This document shows positions 54,091 through 63,499 of a stretch of 64,000 bases of DNA, in pieces. This DNA is from Gammaproteobacteria bacterium (GTDB lineage: Bacteria > Pseudomonadota > Gammaproteobacteria > Pseudomonadales > Ketobacteraceae), in the NCBI GenBank assembly GCA_013178375.1, contig JABLXQ010000020.1, forward strand, positions 35,637 to 99,636. The letters are read 5' to 3'. Position 1 is the first letter of the stretch. Every line of letters begins with the position of its first letter. The notes below the pieces were generated by a model that saw nothing but the letters and a program-made list of their open reading frames with translations, ran no database searches and was not told the origin of the DNA. A program made the translations under genes and the position numbers.

Positions 54091-55539
54091 TCAGGTCTGC
54101 GCCAGGGGTACCGTGAAGCAGAAGGTACTGCCGCTGTCGCTGGACGATTCCAGCCCGATTTCGCCGCCGTGCTGGTTGACGATATTGCGGCAGATCGCCA
54201 GCCCCAGGCCGTTGCTGGATTCTCCGCCGGTGGGGCTCGCACTGGTTCGGCTGAAGGCGCGGAACAAACGGTCAGCCTCGTGGGCGGGAATACCGACACC
54301 CTCGTCGATCACCAGCACCCGCGCTTCAGACCCCGCCTTTTGCAGCCGCACCTGCACCCGACTGCCCCGGGGGGAAAACTTGATGGCGTTGCTGATCAGG
54401 TTGTCGATCACCTGACCCAACCGGGCACCGTCCCCCAGCACCAGCGGCGCAACCGGCAGATGGGCCTCCAGCCGCATGTCCTTCTGCTCCGCCGCAGGTT
54501 CGAAAAATGTCACCCGCTGCCGCAGCAGTTCACGCAGGTCCATGGGCACCGGCTGCACCCTGAGCTGGCCGCTTTCGATGGCCGACACATCGAGCAGATC
54601 GTTCAGCCGTGTCATCAGATCGGCACTGGCGCGCTCCACCATGTCCAGCAGCTCTGCGCGCCGTTCCGGTTTCAGTTTGTCGGAACGCAGCATGCGACAA
54701 GCCGCGCCCATGTTGCCCACCGGGCCACGAATGTCATGGGCCGCCATCCCCATCAGCCGATTCTTCTGGCGATTGAGTTCAATCAGCTGGTGGAAATGCT
54801 CGATCTGTTCCAGCGAACGGTTGACGCGGCAATGCAACTCTTCCGGCTGGAATGGATACACCAGCACGTCATTGGCGCCACTCTTGATAAAATGCACCGC
54901 CACCACCGGCTGCTGGATGTCGTAGATTCCGATGATGGCCAATTCGTCGGCGCTGCGGGTTTCGCGTACCTTGGCCACCAGGGAATAACAGGGAATATCC
55001 TCCAGCGCGAAATCCACGATCAACACCTGCACCCGCTTTTCCTGCGCCAGCACCTGCAGTGCGTCCGTGCCGTTGCCGGCATCCAGCACCTGCAGGTTCT
55101 GCATCGTCAGCCAGCGGCCGACCTGATTGCGTTTTTCCTCGTCACCCGACACCACCAGCGTGCAGATCTCGCGATTTTTCAGCAGCCGCCCCACCATGTT
55201 GACGACGTAATCGATATTGTACGCGCCCTGCTTCAGCACGTAGTCCGCCGCTCCTTTTTCGAGAATCCGTGCGCGCAGCCCATCGCTCAGCTGCGAAGTA
55301 AACACGATGCAGGGAATATGGCAGGCCAGCGCGACATCCACAGCCTTGCCGTCCGGCGCGTCGGGCAGATTGATGTCGACGATGGCAAGGGCAAACGGGT
55401 GGACGGCATCCTGCAGGCACTCACGGCATTCCTGCAGATTGAACGCCGTCACCACTTCGAGCTGCCAACGCTGCTGAATGGCGCTGGTAATCACCGCCGC
55501 GAACGATTTGCTGTCTTCCACCAGCAGAATCCTGTCCAT
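54091..55539 (-). CDS. Hybrid kinase with two receiver domains (REC-REC-HisKA-HATPase)
   Basis: 482 aa. First receiver: EDSKSF pocket and phospho-acceptor D in VDINLPDAP. Second receiver (~130-250): Asp in VDFALED but a poor switch region, so possibly degenerate. HisKA has the unusual H-box AAHDIRGPVGNM, then HATPase_c with NLISNAIKFSP and DEGVGI. Soluble. Architecture is like cyanobacterial or cell-cycle type receiver-kinases that are controlled by incoming phosphate. Divergent from the Nudix gene. Confidence 0.9.
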   Translation of the reverse strand: MDRILLVEDSKSFAAVITSAIQQRWQLEVVTAFNLQECRECLQDAVHPFALAIVDINLPDAPDGKAVDVALACHIPCIVFTSQLSDGLRARILEKGAADYVLKQGAYNIDYVVNMVGRLLKNREICTLVVSGDEEKRNQVGRWLTMQNLQVLDAGNGTDALQVLAQEKRVQVLIVDFALEDIPCYSLVAKVRETRSADELAIIGIYDIQQPVVAVHFIKSGANDVLVYPFQPEELHCRVNRSLEQIEHFHQLIELNRQKNRLMGMAAHDIRGPVGNMGAACRMLRSDKLKPERRAELLDMVERASADLMTRLNDLLDVSAIESGQLRVQPVPMDLRELLRQRVTFFEPAAEQKDMRLEAHLPVAPLVLGDGARLGQVIDNLISNAIKFSPRGSRVQVRLQKAGSEARVLVIDEGVGIPAHEADRLFRAFSRTSASPTGGESSNGLGLAICRNIVNQHGGEIGLESSSDSGSTFCFTVPLAQT

Positions 55540-55614
55540 GCGTTTTTTTCCGTAAGTGCGGGCATCCGTCTGTTAAAGTGTAGTCCCGCATTCCACCTTA
55601 TCGAGCGAGTTGCT

Positions 55615-56319
55615 GTGCCCCACGATTCCGTCCCTGTCGAAGCTGCTGCTACCCTGGTTCTGCTGCAGGATTCCGCTGCCGGCCCCCAGGTGCTGATGCA
55701 GCAGCGCAGCCATGACGCACAGTTCGTGGGGGGCGCCTGGGTGTTTCCGGGCGGCAAGCTGGACCCCCATGACAACGATCCCCACTGGCTGAACCATTGC
55801 GACATCGGCCCGGACCGGGCCAATCGCCTGCTGGGCACCGACAGTGGCGCCCTGGCCTACTGGGTCGCGGCACTGCGGGAGTCGGTGGAGGAAGCCGGCC
55901 TGCTGCTGGCGCGGCAACAGGGCGAACCGGTCAGCCTGACACTGGCGGCCGAGGCCCAGCACTTCCTGCACCGGCAACGGGATGGTTTTCTCGACTTCTG
56001 CCGGGAACACAGCCTCACACTCTGCACCGGCGACCTGCGCTACCTGAGCCGCTGGGTCACCCCGCCCGGCCTGCCCCGGCGCTACGACGCGCGCTTCTTT
56101 CTGGCGGCCACCCCCGCCGGTCAGCACCCGCAACAGGACGACCACGAAGCGATCAACACCTGCTGGGTCACCCCGGAGCAGGCACTGGAACATTACCGCG
56201 CCAAGGAGTGGATGCTGGTGCTGCCCACCCTGGTCACCCTGCGCCAGTTAAGCGGCTACGAATCCGTGGCGGCGATCCTGAGCCAGCTGGGGAACCACAT
56301 CGACGCCAAAACGGGGTAA
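55615..56319 (+). CDS. Nudix hydrolase (NUDT7/NUDT19-like)
   Basis: 234 aa from a GTG at 55615 (GAGCGAG ahead); no suitable ATG exists in this frame near the domain start. The Nudix box has FPGGKLD early and ALRESVEEAGLLL (REx2EE) after an insertion, the split spacing of NUDT7/19-type CoA pyrophosphohydrolases. Possible substrates are acyl-CoAs, NADH or a related nucleotide diphosphate. Followed by an MBL hydrolase 52 bp later, forming a plus-strand cluster. Confidence 0.82.
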   Translation: MPHDSVPVEAAATLVLLQDSAAGPQVLMQQRSHDAQFVGGAWVFPGGKLDPHDNDPHWLNHCDIGPDRANRLLGTDSGALAYWVAALRESVEEAGLLLARQQGEPVSLTLAAEAQHFLHRQRDGFLDFCREHSLTLCTGDLRYLSRWVTPPGLPRRYDARFFLAATPAGQHPQQDDHEAINTCWVTPEQALEHYRAKEWMLVLPTLVTLRQLSGYESVAAILSQLGNHIDAKTG

Positions 56320-56371
56320 AATCCAGCATACAGCTTATTAAACCCGCCATAAGGCCAGCGAGAGCCCTGCC

Positions 56372-57214
56372 ATGTCCAGTTTCATTCCCGGCGAAGTCGT
56401 AGTGTTGAGCCAGCGGGTGCGTCGCATCACCGCGCCCAACCCCGGCATGATGACCGGCCCCGGCACCAACACGTATCTGGTGGGCAACCGCGAACTGGCG
56501 GTGATCGACCCCGGCCCCTCCAACCGCGAACACATCGAGGCCATCGTCCGCACCGCCGACGCCATGCACGCACCGATCCGCTGGATACTGTGCACTCACA
56601 CGCATCTGGACCACTCCCCCGGCGCTAACCTGCTGCGGGATCTCACCGACGCCAGCGTGATCGGCCAGATCGCCCGCCACCCCAACGCCCAGGACCCGCT
56701 CTTCACACCCGACCAGCACTGGCAACACGGCGATTTCCTGCAGACCGACGAATTCACCCTGCGCGCCATCCACACCCCCGGTCACGCCTCCAACCACCTG
56801 TGTTTCCTCCTGGATGAAGAAGAACTGCTGTTCACCGGCGACCACATCATGGAAGGCTCCACCGTGGTGATCGCGCCGCCGGACGGCGACATGAAGGCCT
56901 ACATCGACGCCCTGCACGGCCTCAAGCAATTGCCGCTGCGCCACCTGGCGCCGGCCCACGGCAACCGCATCGACAACCCGCAGCAGATCATCGAGGCCCT
57001 GATCTGGCACCGCAAAATGCGCGAGAACAAAACCCTGGACCGCATGCGCCAGCTGGGGCCCTGCAGCCTGGAAACGCTGACGCCATCGGTGTACGACGAA
57101 GTGCCCGCCTTCCTGCATGGCATCGCCCGCATGTCGCTGCTGGCCCACCTGCTGAAACTGGAGCAGGAGCAGACCGTGCGGCAGCAGGACGGACACTGGC
57201 GGATTTCCGACTAA
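56372..57214 (+). CDS. MBL-fold metallo-hydrolase (LACTB2-like)
   Basis: 280 aa. The metal-binding motif THTHLDHS is near residue 78; further ligands are in HTPGHASNH, FTGDH and APAHG. A C-terminal helical domain (RKMRENKTLDRM) is of the LACTB2 type. It probably hydrolyses a thioester, RNA or small-molecule ester; the substrate is unknown. It sits between a Nudix enzyme and a hydroxyacid dehydrogenase with short gaps, so the three are likely co-expressed. Confidence 0.88.
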   Translation: MSSFIPGEVVVLSQRVRRITAPNPGMMTGPGTNTYLVGNRELAVIDPGPSNREHIEAIVRTADAMHAPIRWILCTHTHLDHSPGANLLRDLTDASVIGQIARHPNAQDPLFTPDQHWQHGDFLQTDEFTLRAIHTPGHASNHLCFLLDEEELLFTGDHIMEGSTVVIAPPDGDMKAYIDALHGLKQLPLRHLAPAHGNRIDNPQQIIEALIWHRKMRENKTLDRMRQLGPCSLETLTPSVYDEVPAFLHGIARMSLLAHLLKLEQEQTVRQQDGHWRISD

Positions 57215-57223
57215 ACTTTGATC

Positions 57224-58186
57224 ATGCGAACCATTATTCTCGACGCCGCCAGCCTGGGCAGCGACATTACCCTCGAACCCCTGCAACGGGCGGCGGGGGA
57301 CTTCATCCGCCATGACTATTCCGACCCGGAGCAGGTGGTGGAACGCCTCCAGTCCGCCGACATCGCCATCGTCAACAAGACGGTCCTGACCGGCGCCATC
57401 CTGGCCCAGTGTCCGCAGCTGAAAATGATTGCAGTGACCGCCACCGGCACCAACAACATCGACCTGAAGACCGCGCAGGCCCGGCGCATTCGCGTCTGCA
57501 ACGTGACCCGTTATGGCCGGGCATCGCTGGTGCAGCACACCTTCATGCTGATGCTGGCCCTGGCTGGCAACCTGCCCGCGTACCAGCGCGATGTCAAAAC
57601 CGGGCGCTGGAACAATGCCAGCAACTTCTGCCTGATGGATTACCGGATTCTGGAGCTGGAAGGAAAAACCCTGGGGATCGTCGGTTACGGCGACCTGGGG
57701 CATGGCGTGGCGCAGATGGCGCGGGCGCTGGGCATGCACGTACTGGTATCACGGCGCGGCGAGCAGTCCAACACAACCGATGACGGCACCCCCCGCCTGC
57801 CCCTGCATGAGCTGCTGCCGCAGGTGGACGTGCTGAGCCTGCACTGCCTGCTGACCGATGCCAACCGCAACCTGATCGGTGCCACCGAACTGGCCCTCAT
57901 GAAGCCCACGGCGTTCCTGATCAATACCGCCCGTGGCGGACTGGTGGACGAAGCCGCGCTGGCAACAGCCCTGCAGGACGGCAAACTGGGCGGTGCTGCC
58001 ACCGACGTGCTGTCGCAGGAACCGCCGGTAAACGGCAACGTATTGCTCGACCTCGACCTGCCCAACCTGATCATCACCCCGCACTGCGCCTGGGCCAGTC
58101 AGGAAGCCCGCCAGCGCCTGATCAACCTCACTGCCGACAACATCCGCAACTTTATCGACGGCACTCTCAAGCGCTACGTGGTTTGA
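57224..58186 (+). CDS. D-2-hydroxyacid dehydrogenase (HprA-like)
   Basis: 320 aa from the ATG at 57224. NAD domain GIVGYGDLG near residue 146. Catalytic Arg, Glu and His are in NTARGGLVDE, SQEPP and PHCAW. The family interconverts 2-ketoacids and D-2-hydroxyacids, for example hydroxypyruvate and glycerate. It begins 9 bp after the MBL gene. No clear Shine-Dalgarno, so it may rely on translational coupling. Confidence 0.9.
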   Translation: MRTIILDAASLGSDITLEPLQRAAGDFIRHDYSDPEQVVERLQSADIAIVNKTVLTGAILAQCPQLKMIAVTATGTNNIDLKTAQARRIRVCNVTRYGRASLVQHTFMLMLALAGNLPAYQRDVKTGRWNNASNFCLMDYRILELEGKTLGIVGYGDLGHGVAQMARALGMHVLVSRRGEQSNTTDDGTPRLPLHELLPQVDVLSLHCLLTDANRNLIGATELALMKPTAFLINTARGGLVDEAALATALQDGKLGGAATDVLSQEPPVNGNVLLDLDLPNLIITPHCAWASQEARQRLINLTADNIRNFIDGTLKRYVV

Positions 58187-58336
58187 GACGCTGACCGCAA
58201 CAGATCCCGTGGCATGAAATGCCAGTCCCGCCGCCCGCGACACACGCATGCGGCGTCAACTTACGTTACCATTAATAAAATCATCAGCAACCCCGATCCG
58301 ATTCCATTTCCGCAACATCACCCGAGACATTCCCGC

Positions 58337-59152
58337 ATGAAAAAACATTTCCAGAATCAGGTTGCGATCGTCACCGGCGCAGCATCCGGCATTGGCCGCG
58401 AGTTGACCGTGCAACTGCTGTCCCACGGCGCGACCGTGATGGCAACCGATGTGAATCTGACCGGGCTGGAAACCCTGCGCGCAGAACAGTCCGCTGCCGG
58501 CAACCGCCTGCAGATCGCGCCGCTGGATGTCACCGATCGCGCCGCCTGCGAACAGCTGATCCACGCCGTGGCCAAAAACCACAGCAAGCTGGATTTCATG
58601 TTCAATAACGCGGGAATTTGTATTTTCGGTGAAGTGAAAAACATGGCGCCGGCGCAGTGGGACCGCATCATCGACATCAACATCAGGGGAGTGGTGAACG
58701 GTACCGACATCGCCTACAAAATCATGTGCGAACAGGGCAGCGGCCATATCGTGAATACTGCGTCGGGGGCCGGACTGATGCCGATCCCGCTGATGACGGC
58801 CTACTGCATGACAAAACACGCGGTGGTCGGATTAAGCACGGCGCTGCGCGAGGAAGCGCGGCGTTACAACGTCAGGGTCAGTGCCATCTGCCCCGGCATC
58901 ATCACCACCAATATTGTCAACGCCACCGAAAGTCGCGATTTCGATCTGAAGAAAATGCATGCCAGCTCGCCGGTGAAGGAAGTGCCGGTCACCAAAGCCG
59001 TCACCACGATCCTGAAGGAAGTGGCCGGCAACAAGGCCAAGATCGTTTTCCCCCGCGACATCAAGATCACCACCAAGTCCTACGCCATCCTGCCGGGCGC
59101 CTATTCCTTCCTGTCGCAACTGGGGCTGAAAACCGTGCTGAAACAGAAATAG
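58337..59152 (+). CDS. Short-chain dehydrogenase
   Basis: 271 aa from the ATG at 58337. TGAASGIGRE near residue 14, NNAGIC, a Ser block NTASGAG and YCMTK. The C-terminus (AILPGAYSFLSQLGLKTVLKQK, given in part) is hydrophobic, as in SDRs acting on membrane lipids. Cofactor is likely NAD(H), given the Asp after the second strand (ATDVN). Its 3' end converges on a small basic protein gene with a 9-bp gap. Confidence 0.88.
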   Translation: MKKHFQNQVAIVTGAASGIGRELTVQLLSHGATVMATDVNLTGLETLRAEQSAAGNRLQIAPLDVTDRAACEQLIHAVAKNHSKLDFMFNNAGICIFGEVKNMAPAQWDRIIDINIRGVVNGTDIAYKIMCEQGSGHIVNTASGAGLMPIPLMTAYCMTKHAVVGLSTALREEARRYNVRVSAICPGIITTNIVNATESRDFDLKKMHASSPVKEVPVTKAVTTILKEVAGNKAKIVFPRDIKITTKSYAILPGAYSFLSQLGLKTVLKQK

Positions 59153-59161
59153 GCGGCCGGC

Positions 59162-59389
59162 CTATTTTTTCTTGCGCTTGCCGCCGCCGGTGGACGGGCC
59201 GTTGCCGTCAGTACCTTTACCTGGACCCTTGCTGCCCCCCGGCTTCTTCCCTTTGGGCCAGCTGTTCCAGCCCATCGCCTTCTGGAACTGCTTGCGGATA
59301 TCCTTCGCCGCCTTCTCCTTGCGCACCGGTTCCAGCCGGGCCCTGGCAGCCGCCAGATCCACCACCTTATCGTCTTGCTCGTCGGACAC
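59162..59389 (-). CDS. Small basic Gly/Lys-rich protein
   Basis: 75 aa if started at the GTG at 59389 (AAGGA 8 nt ahead; reads MSDEQDDKVVDLAAARARL). A helical first half contains KDIRKQFQKAMGW. The low-complexity tail is rich in Gly, Lys and Pro and ends in KRKKK. A longer frame starting at 59563 has an unconvincing, non-family-like N-terminus. The tail suggests nucleic-acid binding; I do not recognise the family. Confidence 0.6.
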   Translation of the reverse strand: MSDEQDDKVVDLAAARARLEPVRKEKAAKDIRKQFQKAMGWNSWPKGKKPGGSKGPGKGTDGNGPSTGGGKRKKK

Positions 59390-59590
59390 GACACAATTCC
59401 TTACCAGAAACAGTCCCGCCAGCTTGGCAAATCGCGCCAGCGGAGGCAAGGATTGACCCGGGCGCGCTGTACCATGACCATCCGGACGACTGTATTTGCA
59501 CCTGAATTGAGCTAACATCGCCGCCTGCCATTCCGGATTAACCCAATGGGGCTGGGAACGCAATTTCGCTCCCGTTGATCAAGGTGTTGA

Positions 59591-60979
59591 ATGTCTGACA
59601 AACCCAAAACCACGCTCAAGCGCGTCAAGACCGGCGCTTTCGAGCGGCGCTTCAGCATGGCCAAGGCCGGCTTCGTCGCCGGCACCCTGCTGGCAGCCCA
59701 GTCTGCCGGCAACCTGTTCACCCGCAAGGAAGACCGCGCCGGCCGCCAGAGCGAAATCCTGTCAAAACAGGCGCTCTATCTGGCCGAGGAAATCGGCAAG
59801 CTTAAGGGCAGCATCGTCAAGATCGGCCAGATGATGGCGCTGTACGGCGAGCACTTCCTGCCCCAGGAAGTCACCGACGCCCTGCACACCCTGGAAGACG
59901 ACACCGCCGCGCTGGAATGGACCACCATTTACGAAGAACTCGAAGATGAACTGGGCGCAGCCAGACTGGCCCTGCTGGAAATCGACGAGGAACCGCTGGG
60001 CTGCGCCTCCATCGGCCAGGTGCACCGGGCGGTGATCAAAGCCACCGGCGAAGAGATCTGCCTCAAGATCCAGTATCCCGGCGTGGCAGAGGCCGTGGAC
60101 AGCGATCTGGGCGCAGTGGAAGGCCTGCTGCGCATGCTGAAGATCGTGCCCATCACCGAGGAATTCCAGCAGTGGTTCGCCGAAATCCGCGAGATGATGC
60201 ACCGAGAAGTGGACTACGTGCATGAAGCGGAAAAAACCGTGCTGTTCCGCGAAAGGCTGAAGGACGATCCACGTTTCATCGTGCCGAAGATCTACCCCGA
60301 ATTCAGTACCGCCAACGTCATCGCCACTGCTTACGAGCCCGGCGTCAACATCGATTCCCCGCAGACCAAGGCCCTGTCGCAGGAACGCCGCAACGCGATC
60401 TGCACCGCCGCGCTGGATCTGTGCTGGAAGGAAGTGTTTCTGTGGGGCGAAATGCAGACCGACCCCAATTTCGGCAACTACTTTGTGCGCCTGGGCAATG
60501 GCGCCGATGTGCCGGACCGGATCGTGCTGCTGGATTTCGGCGCAGTGCGGAAATTTTCCGACCATACCATCGAGCCTGGTCGCACCCTGGTGAAAGCCGC
60601 CTTCCTGCACGACGAAGCGCTGCTGTTCAAAGGTCTGGAAGCACTGAAAATGGCAGCCCCGGATACCCCGGACAACGCCAAGCGCAGCCTGAGCAAACTC
60701 TGCTTCATGGCCATCGAACCCTTCGCTGATCCCGACAAATTTCCGCCCCCGCCGGAACTGCTCACCGCCAAAGGTGAATACCGCTGGGGCCAGAGCAACC
60801 TGCCGTCACGCCTGAGCGTGCAGGCCGGGATGTCCGCTGCCGGCTCCAGCCGCCACTTCACCGTACCGCCCCGGGAACTGATGTTCCTGGTGCGCAAGAT
60901 CATGGGGGCCTACACCTTCATGTCGGTGCTGAACGCAGAGATTCGCGGCCACGAGATTCTGCGGCCGTACCTGCAATGA
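59591..60979 (+). CDS. ABC1/ADCK/UbiB-family atypical kinase
   Basis: 462 aa. The KxGQ motif is in LKGSIVKIGQMMALYG; the Ala-rich nucleotide loop ASIGQVHRA and ExD-type block follow. The catalytic core reads QTDPNFGNYF and LLDFGAVRKF. There is no C-terminal membrane pair as in UbiB, so it belongs to the soluble ABC1 branch. Such proteins support lipid or quinone metabolism by ATPase rather than protein kinase activity. The stop is followed by a three-copy repeat that contains TGA. Confidence 0.88.
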   Translation: MSDKPKTTLKRVKTGAFERRFSMAKAGFVAGTLLAAQSAGNLFTRKEDRAGRQSEILSKQALYLAEEIGKLKGSIVKIGQMMALYGEHFLPQEVTDALHTLEDDTAALEWTTIYEELEDELGAARLALLEIDEEPLGCASIGQVHRAVIKATGEEICLKIQYPGVAEAVDSDLGAVEGLLRMLKIVPITEEFQQWFAEIREMMHREVDYVHEAEKTVLFRERLKDDPRFIVPKIYPEFSTANVIATAYEPGVNIDSPQTKALSQERRNAICTAALDLCWKEVFLWGEMQTDPNFGNYFVRLGNGADVPDRIVLLDFGAVRKFSDHTIEPGRTLVKAAFLHDEALLFKGLEALKMAAPDTPDNAKRSLSKLCFMAIEPFADPDKFPPPPELLTAKGEYRWGQSNLPSRLSVQAGMSAAGSSRHFTVPPRELMFLVRKIMGAYTFMSVLNAEIRGHEILRPYLQ

Positions 60980-61019
60980 CGATCTGATTCAATGACGATT
61001 ATGCAGTGAAGATCTGATT
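60974..61019 (+). repeat. Imperfect tandem repeat over the ABC1 gene stop codon
   Basis: CAATGACGATCTGATT, CAATGACGATTATG, CAGTGAAGATCTGATT. Units of 16, 14 and 16 nt, each with TGA after CA(A/G); the first TGA is the gene's stop codon. Confidence 0.7.
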
Positions 61020-61027
61020 GAAACAGT

Positions 61028-61060
61028 TCCGGCGGAACAGCAAGCACTGCTTCCGCCGGA
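61028..61060 (-). terminator. Hairpin between ABC1 gene and FAAL gene
   Basis: TCCGGCGGAA-CAG/CTG-TTCCGCCGGA with a 6-nt loop and one bulge. On the minus strand it is followed by CTGTTTC, a poor T-tract. Likely ends the FAAL transcript. Confidence 0.55.
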
Positions 61061-61073
61061 GCCACCTGAACCC

Positions 61074-63200
61074 TTATTCCGCCAGCACCTGCTCGGCCAC
61101 CTCGCCATCTTCTTCCCGCAACACCTTGTCCAGCGCACGCTGGCTCAGTTCCGCCGAAAAATGGTCGATCAGCGCTTTCACTGTCGGATAGCGCAGCAGT
61201 TCAATGGCGGGGATAGTGCGTTCGATACGATCCTGCAGCCGGTCCACCAGCTCCACCGCCTCGACGGAATCCACCCCCAGATCGGAGAAGGTCACGTCCA
61301 GATCGATATGGTGCGGTTCAATATCCAGCTTTTCCGCCACCCAGGCCTGCACGTCGGCATACAGCTCGGATTGCCAGTCCACATTCAATTCGTCCAGGTG
61401 TGAATGGCTGGCGATTGCCGCTCTGCGCTGATTGCCGCCGCCCGGTTGCCACGTATACAGTGGGGCGAAATTGCCTTCCTTGTACATCTGCCGGGCTTCG
61501 GTACGCTGCAGCTTGCCACTGGAGGTTTTGGGAATGGAACTGCCCGCCACCAGCACCAGCGCCATCGGCATCACGCCGTACCGCGATGCCACCGCCCGCG
61601 CGCCTTCCGCCGCCAGCAGTTTGTAATCCGTCTGATCCCCCGCCGCACGGCTGACTTCCTGCAGAATCACCAGCTGTTCCTTGCCATCATGGGTAACGGA
61701 AAAGGCGGCGCCACCACCCAGCCGGAACGCCGGGTTGGCTTCCTGCAGGGTCAACTCGATGTCCTGGGGATACAGGTTGCGTCCCGCGATGATCACCACT
61801 TCCTTGATGCGGCCGGTGACGAACAGCTCCGCATTCCACAGGAAGCCAAGGTCGCCGGTGCGCATGTATTCGGTGCCGCTGGCATCGCCCGCCATCACGG
61901 CCTGGAACACGCCGGCGGAGAACTGTGGTTTCTCCCAGTAGCCTTTCGCCACAGACGGTCCCTGCACCCAGATCTCGCCTACTTCGCCATCGGCGCATGG
62001 CCGTTTGGTCTGGGGATTTACGATCTTCACGTCGGTACCCACGGCCAACACGCCGGAACTGACCAGCTCGGCGCATTTGCCCTGGTAGCCGGATTCAGCA
62101 GCGGCATAACGGCCTTTTTCCATGTGGTCGAGCTGGGCCTTGAGCACCCGCGCGCCCCGCCCCGATGGCGATCCGGCCACGAACAGACTCGCCTCCGCCA
62201 GACCGTAGCAGGGCAGAAAGGCTTTGGGATTGAAACCACTGACACGGAAGCGCTCGGAGAAACTGTTGAGCGCCTCCAGCTGGATCGGCTCGGCACCGTT
62301 GAACGCTACCTGCCAGCAGGACAGATCCAGGTTTTCCGCCTGCTCTTCCGTCACCTTGCGGGCGCAATACTGGTAACCAAAGTTGGGTCCGCCGCTGACA
62401 TGGGCTTTCTGTTCGGAAATGGTCTGCAGCCACAGCAGGGGACGCTTGAGGAAAGTGAGCGGCGACATCAGGGACACATGGGCGCCCGCGAATATCGGTG
62501 TCAGCACACCGCCGATCAGCCCCATGTCGTGGAAGGGCGGCAGCCAGATGGCAATACGCAGGTCCGCCAGAGCATCCACCATTTCATTGCCCTGGAAAAA
62601 TCCGCACAGGATCTGTTTGAAGTTCGCCAGCAGGTTGCCGTGGGTGACCATGACCCCCTTGGGATGGCCGGTGGAACCGGAGGTGTACTGCAGAAAGGCG
62701 ATGTCGTCCGGCTCGGCCTGGTGGGGCACGAAACCGCTGATGTCGACAGACTCTTTCAGCTTATCGGTGGCAATGCAGGGCATTTCGATGCCCTGGCCCA
62801 GATTCGTCACCCAGGCTTCGATCAGCGGCGCCAGGGTGCTGTTCGACAGAATGGCCCCGGCGTTGCAGTCCAGTGCGACTTTCTGCAACCGCACCAGATC
62901 CTTCGCACCCACCGGCGGGTAAGCCGGCACCGGCACGCAACCGGCGTAAAGGCAACCAAAAAAGGCGCGAATGTAATCCAGGCCAGGTGTGTAAAGCAGC
63001 AGCAGGTTACTGCCGGTGAGACCCTTCTCCACCAGCACCAGCGCAATCTTGCGGGCATCCTCGTCGAGGTTGGAAAACGACATGCGGCTGTCGACATGGC
63101 CGTTATCGGTGATGAACGTGGCAACCGTCGCATCGCGCCGTTCCGCCGCCTGTTGCGACGCCATATCGACCAAATTCTTGAATTCGGGAAATCCGTACAT
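61074..63200 (-). CDS. Fatty acyl-AMP ligase fused to an acyl carrier domain (FAAL-ACP)
   Basis: 708 aa from the ATG at 63200 (GAGG 5 nt ahead). Adenylation core: TSGSTGHPKGVMVTH, CYGLAEASL, RTGDLGFLW and SGKLQRT with the catalytic Lys. The pattern YPPVGAKD and long loops match fatty acyl-AMP ligases. The last ~90 residues are a carrier domain with LGVDSVEAVEL, where the Ser takes phosphopantetheine. It should activate a fatty acid and load its own carrier. No polyketide synthase, NRPS or reductase is adjacent, so the partner that takes the acyl chain is outside the window or acts in trans. Confidence 0.9.
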   Translation of the reverse strand: MYGFPEFKNLVDMASQQAAERRDATVATFITDNGHVDSRMSFSNLDEDARKIALVLVEKGLTGSNLLLLYTPGLDYIRAFFGCLYAGCVPVPAYPPVGAKDLVRLQKVALDCNAGAILSNSTLAPLIEAWVTNLGQGIEMPCIATDKLKESVDISGFVPHQAEPDDIAFLQYTSGSTGHPKGVMVTHGNLLANFKQILCGFFQGNEMVDALADLRIAIWLPPFHDMGLIGGVLTPIFAGAHVSLMSPLTFLKRPLLWLQTISEQKAHVSGGPNFGYQYCARKVTEEQAENLDLSCWQVAFNGAEPIQLEALNSFSERFRVSGFNPKAFLPCYGLAEASLFVAGSPSGRGARVLKAQLDHMEKGRYAAAESGYQGKCAELVSSGVLAVGTDVKIVNPQTKRPCADGEVGEIWVQGPSVAKGYWEKPQFSAGVFQAVMAGDASGTEYMRTGDLGFLWNAELFVTGRIKEVVIIAGRNLYPQDIELTLQEANPAFRLGGGAAFSVTHDGKEQLVILQEVSRAAGDQTDYKLLAAEGARAVASRYGVMPMALVLVAGSSIPKTSSGKLQRTEARQMYKEGNFAPLYTWQPGGGNQRRAAIASHSHLDELNVDWQSELYADVQAWVAEKLDIEPHHIDLDVTFSDLGVDSVEAVELVDRLQDRIERTIPAIELLRYPTVKALIDHFSAELSQRALDKVLREEDGEVAEQVLAE

Positions 63201-63338
63201 AAGTACCTCGGTTTCAGCTGGCCCGTATTTTTGTTTTTTTGGCCGGTACGCACACCGAAACCAATACCCCATTTAAACAAGCACCTGCGGACCTTCACAA
63301 GAACTAAACAAGTGAGGATTTGTAGCGGTTTGTGTCAG

Positions 63339-63354
63339 GGAACCTGTCAGTTCC
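63339..63354. promoter_or_regulatory. Inverted repeat in the FAAL/HDOD divergent gap
   Basis: GGAAC-N6-GTTCC about 140 bp upstream of the FAAL ATG and 145 bp before the HDOD gene, in the 299-bp divergent gap. A TATACT at 63446-63451 is a possible -10 for the plus-strand gene. Weak, sequence-only. Confidence 0.3.
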
Positions 63355-63499
63355 ACGCCAGCGTGGCCAACGGCCGCAAACCGCATCCCGCTGCGGGCTG
63401 CCTCACAATCCCGGCGCGAAATTCCTACTTTCCCCAATCGCTTCCTATACTTAAAAAACCAACCTTGCCGCCCACCGCACAGCAGACCGAAGAATCACT

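Noticed and set aside
54169..55614. Long N-terminal extension of the Nudix frame
   Set aside because: The extension is antisense to the receiver-kinase gene. The Nudix family begins near the GTG at 55615, so the rest is non-coding in this frame.
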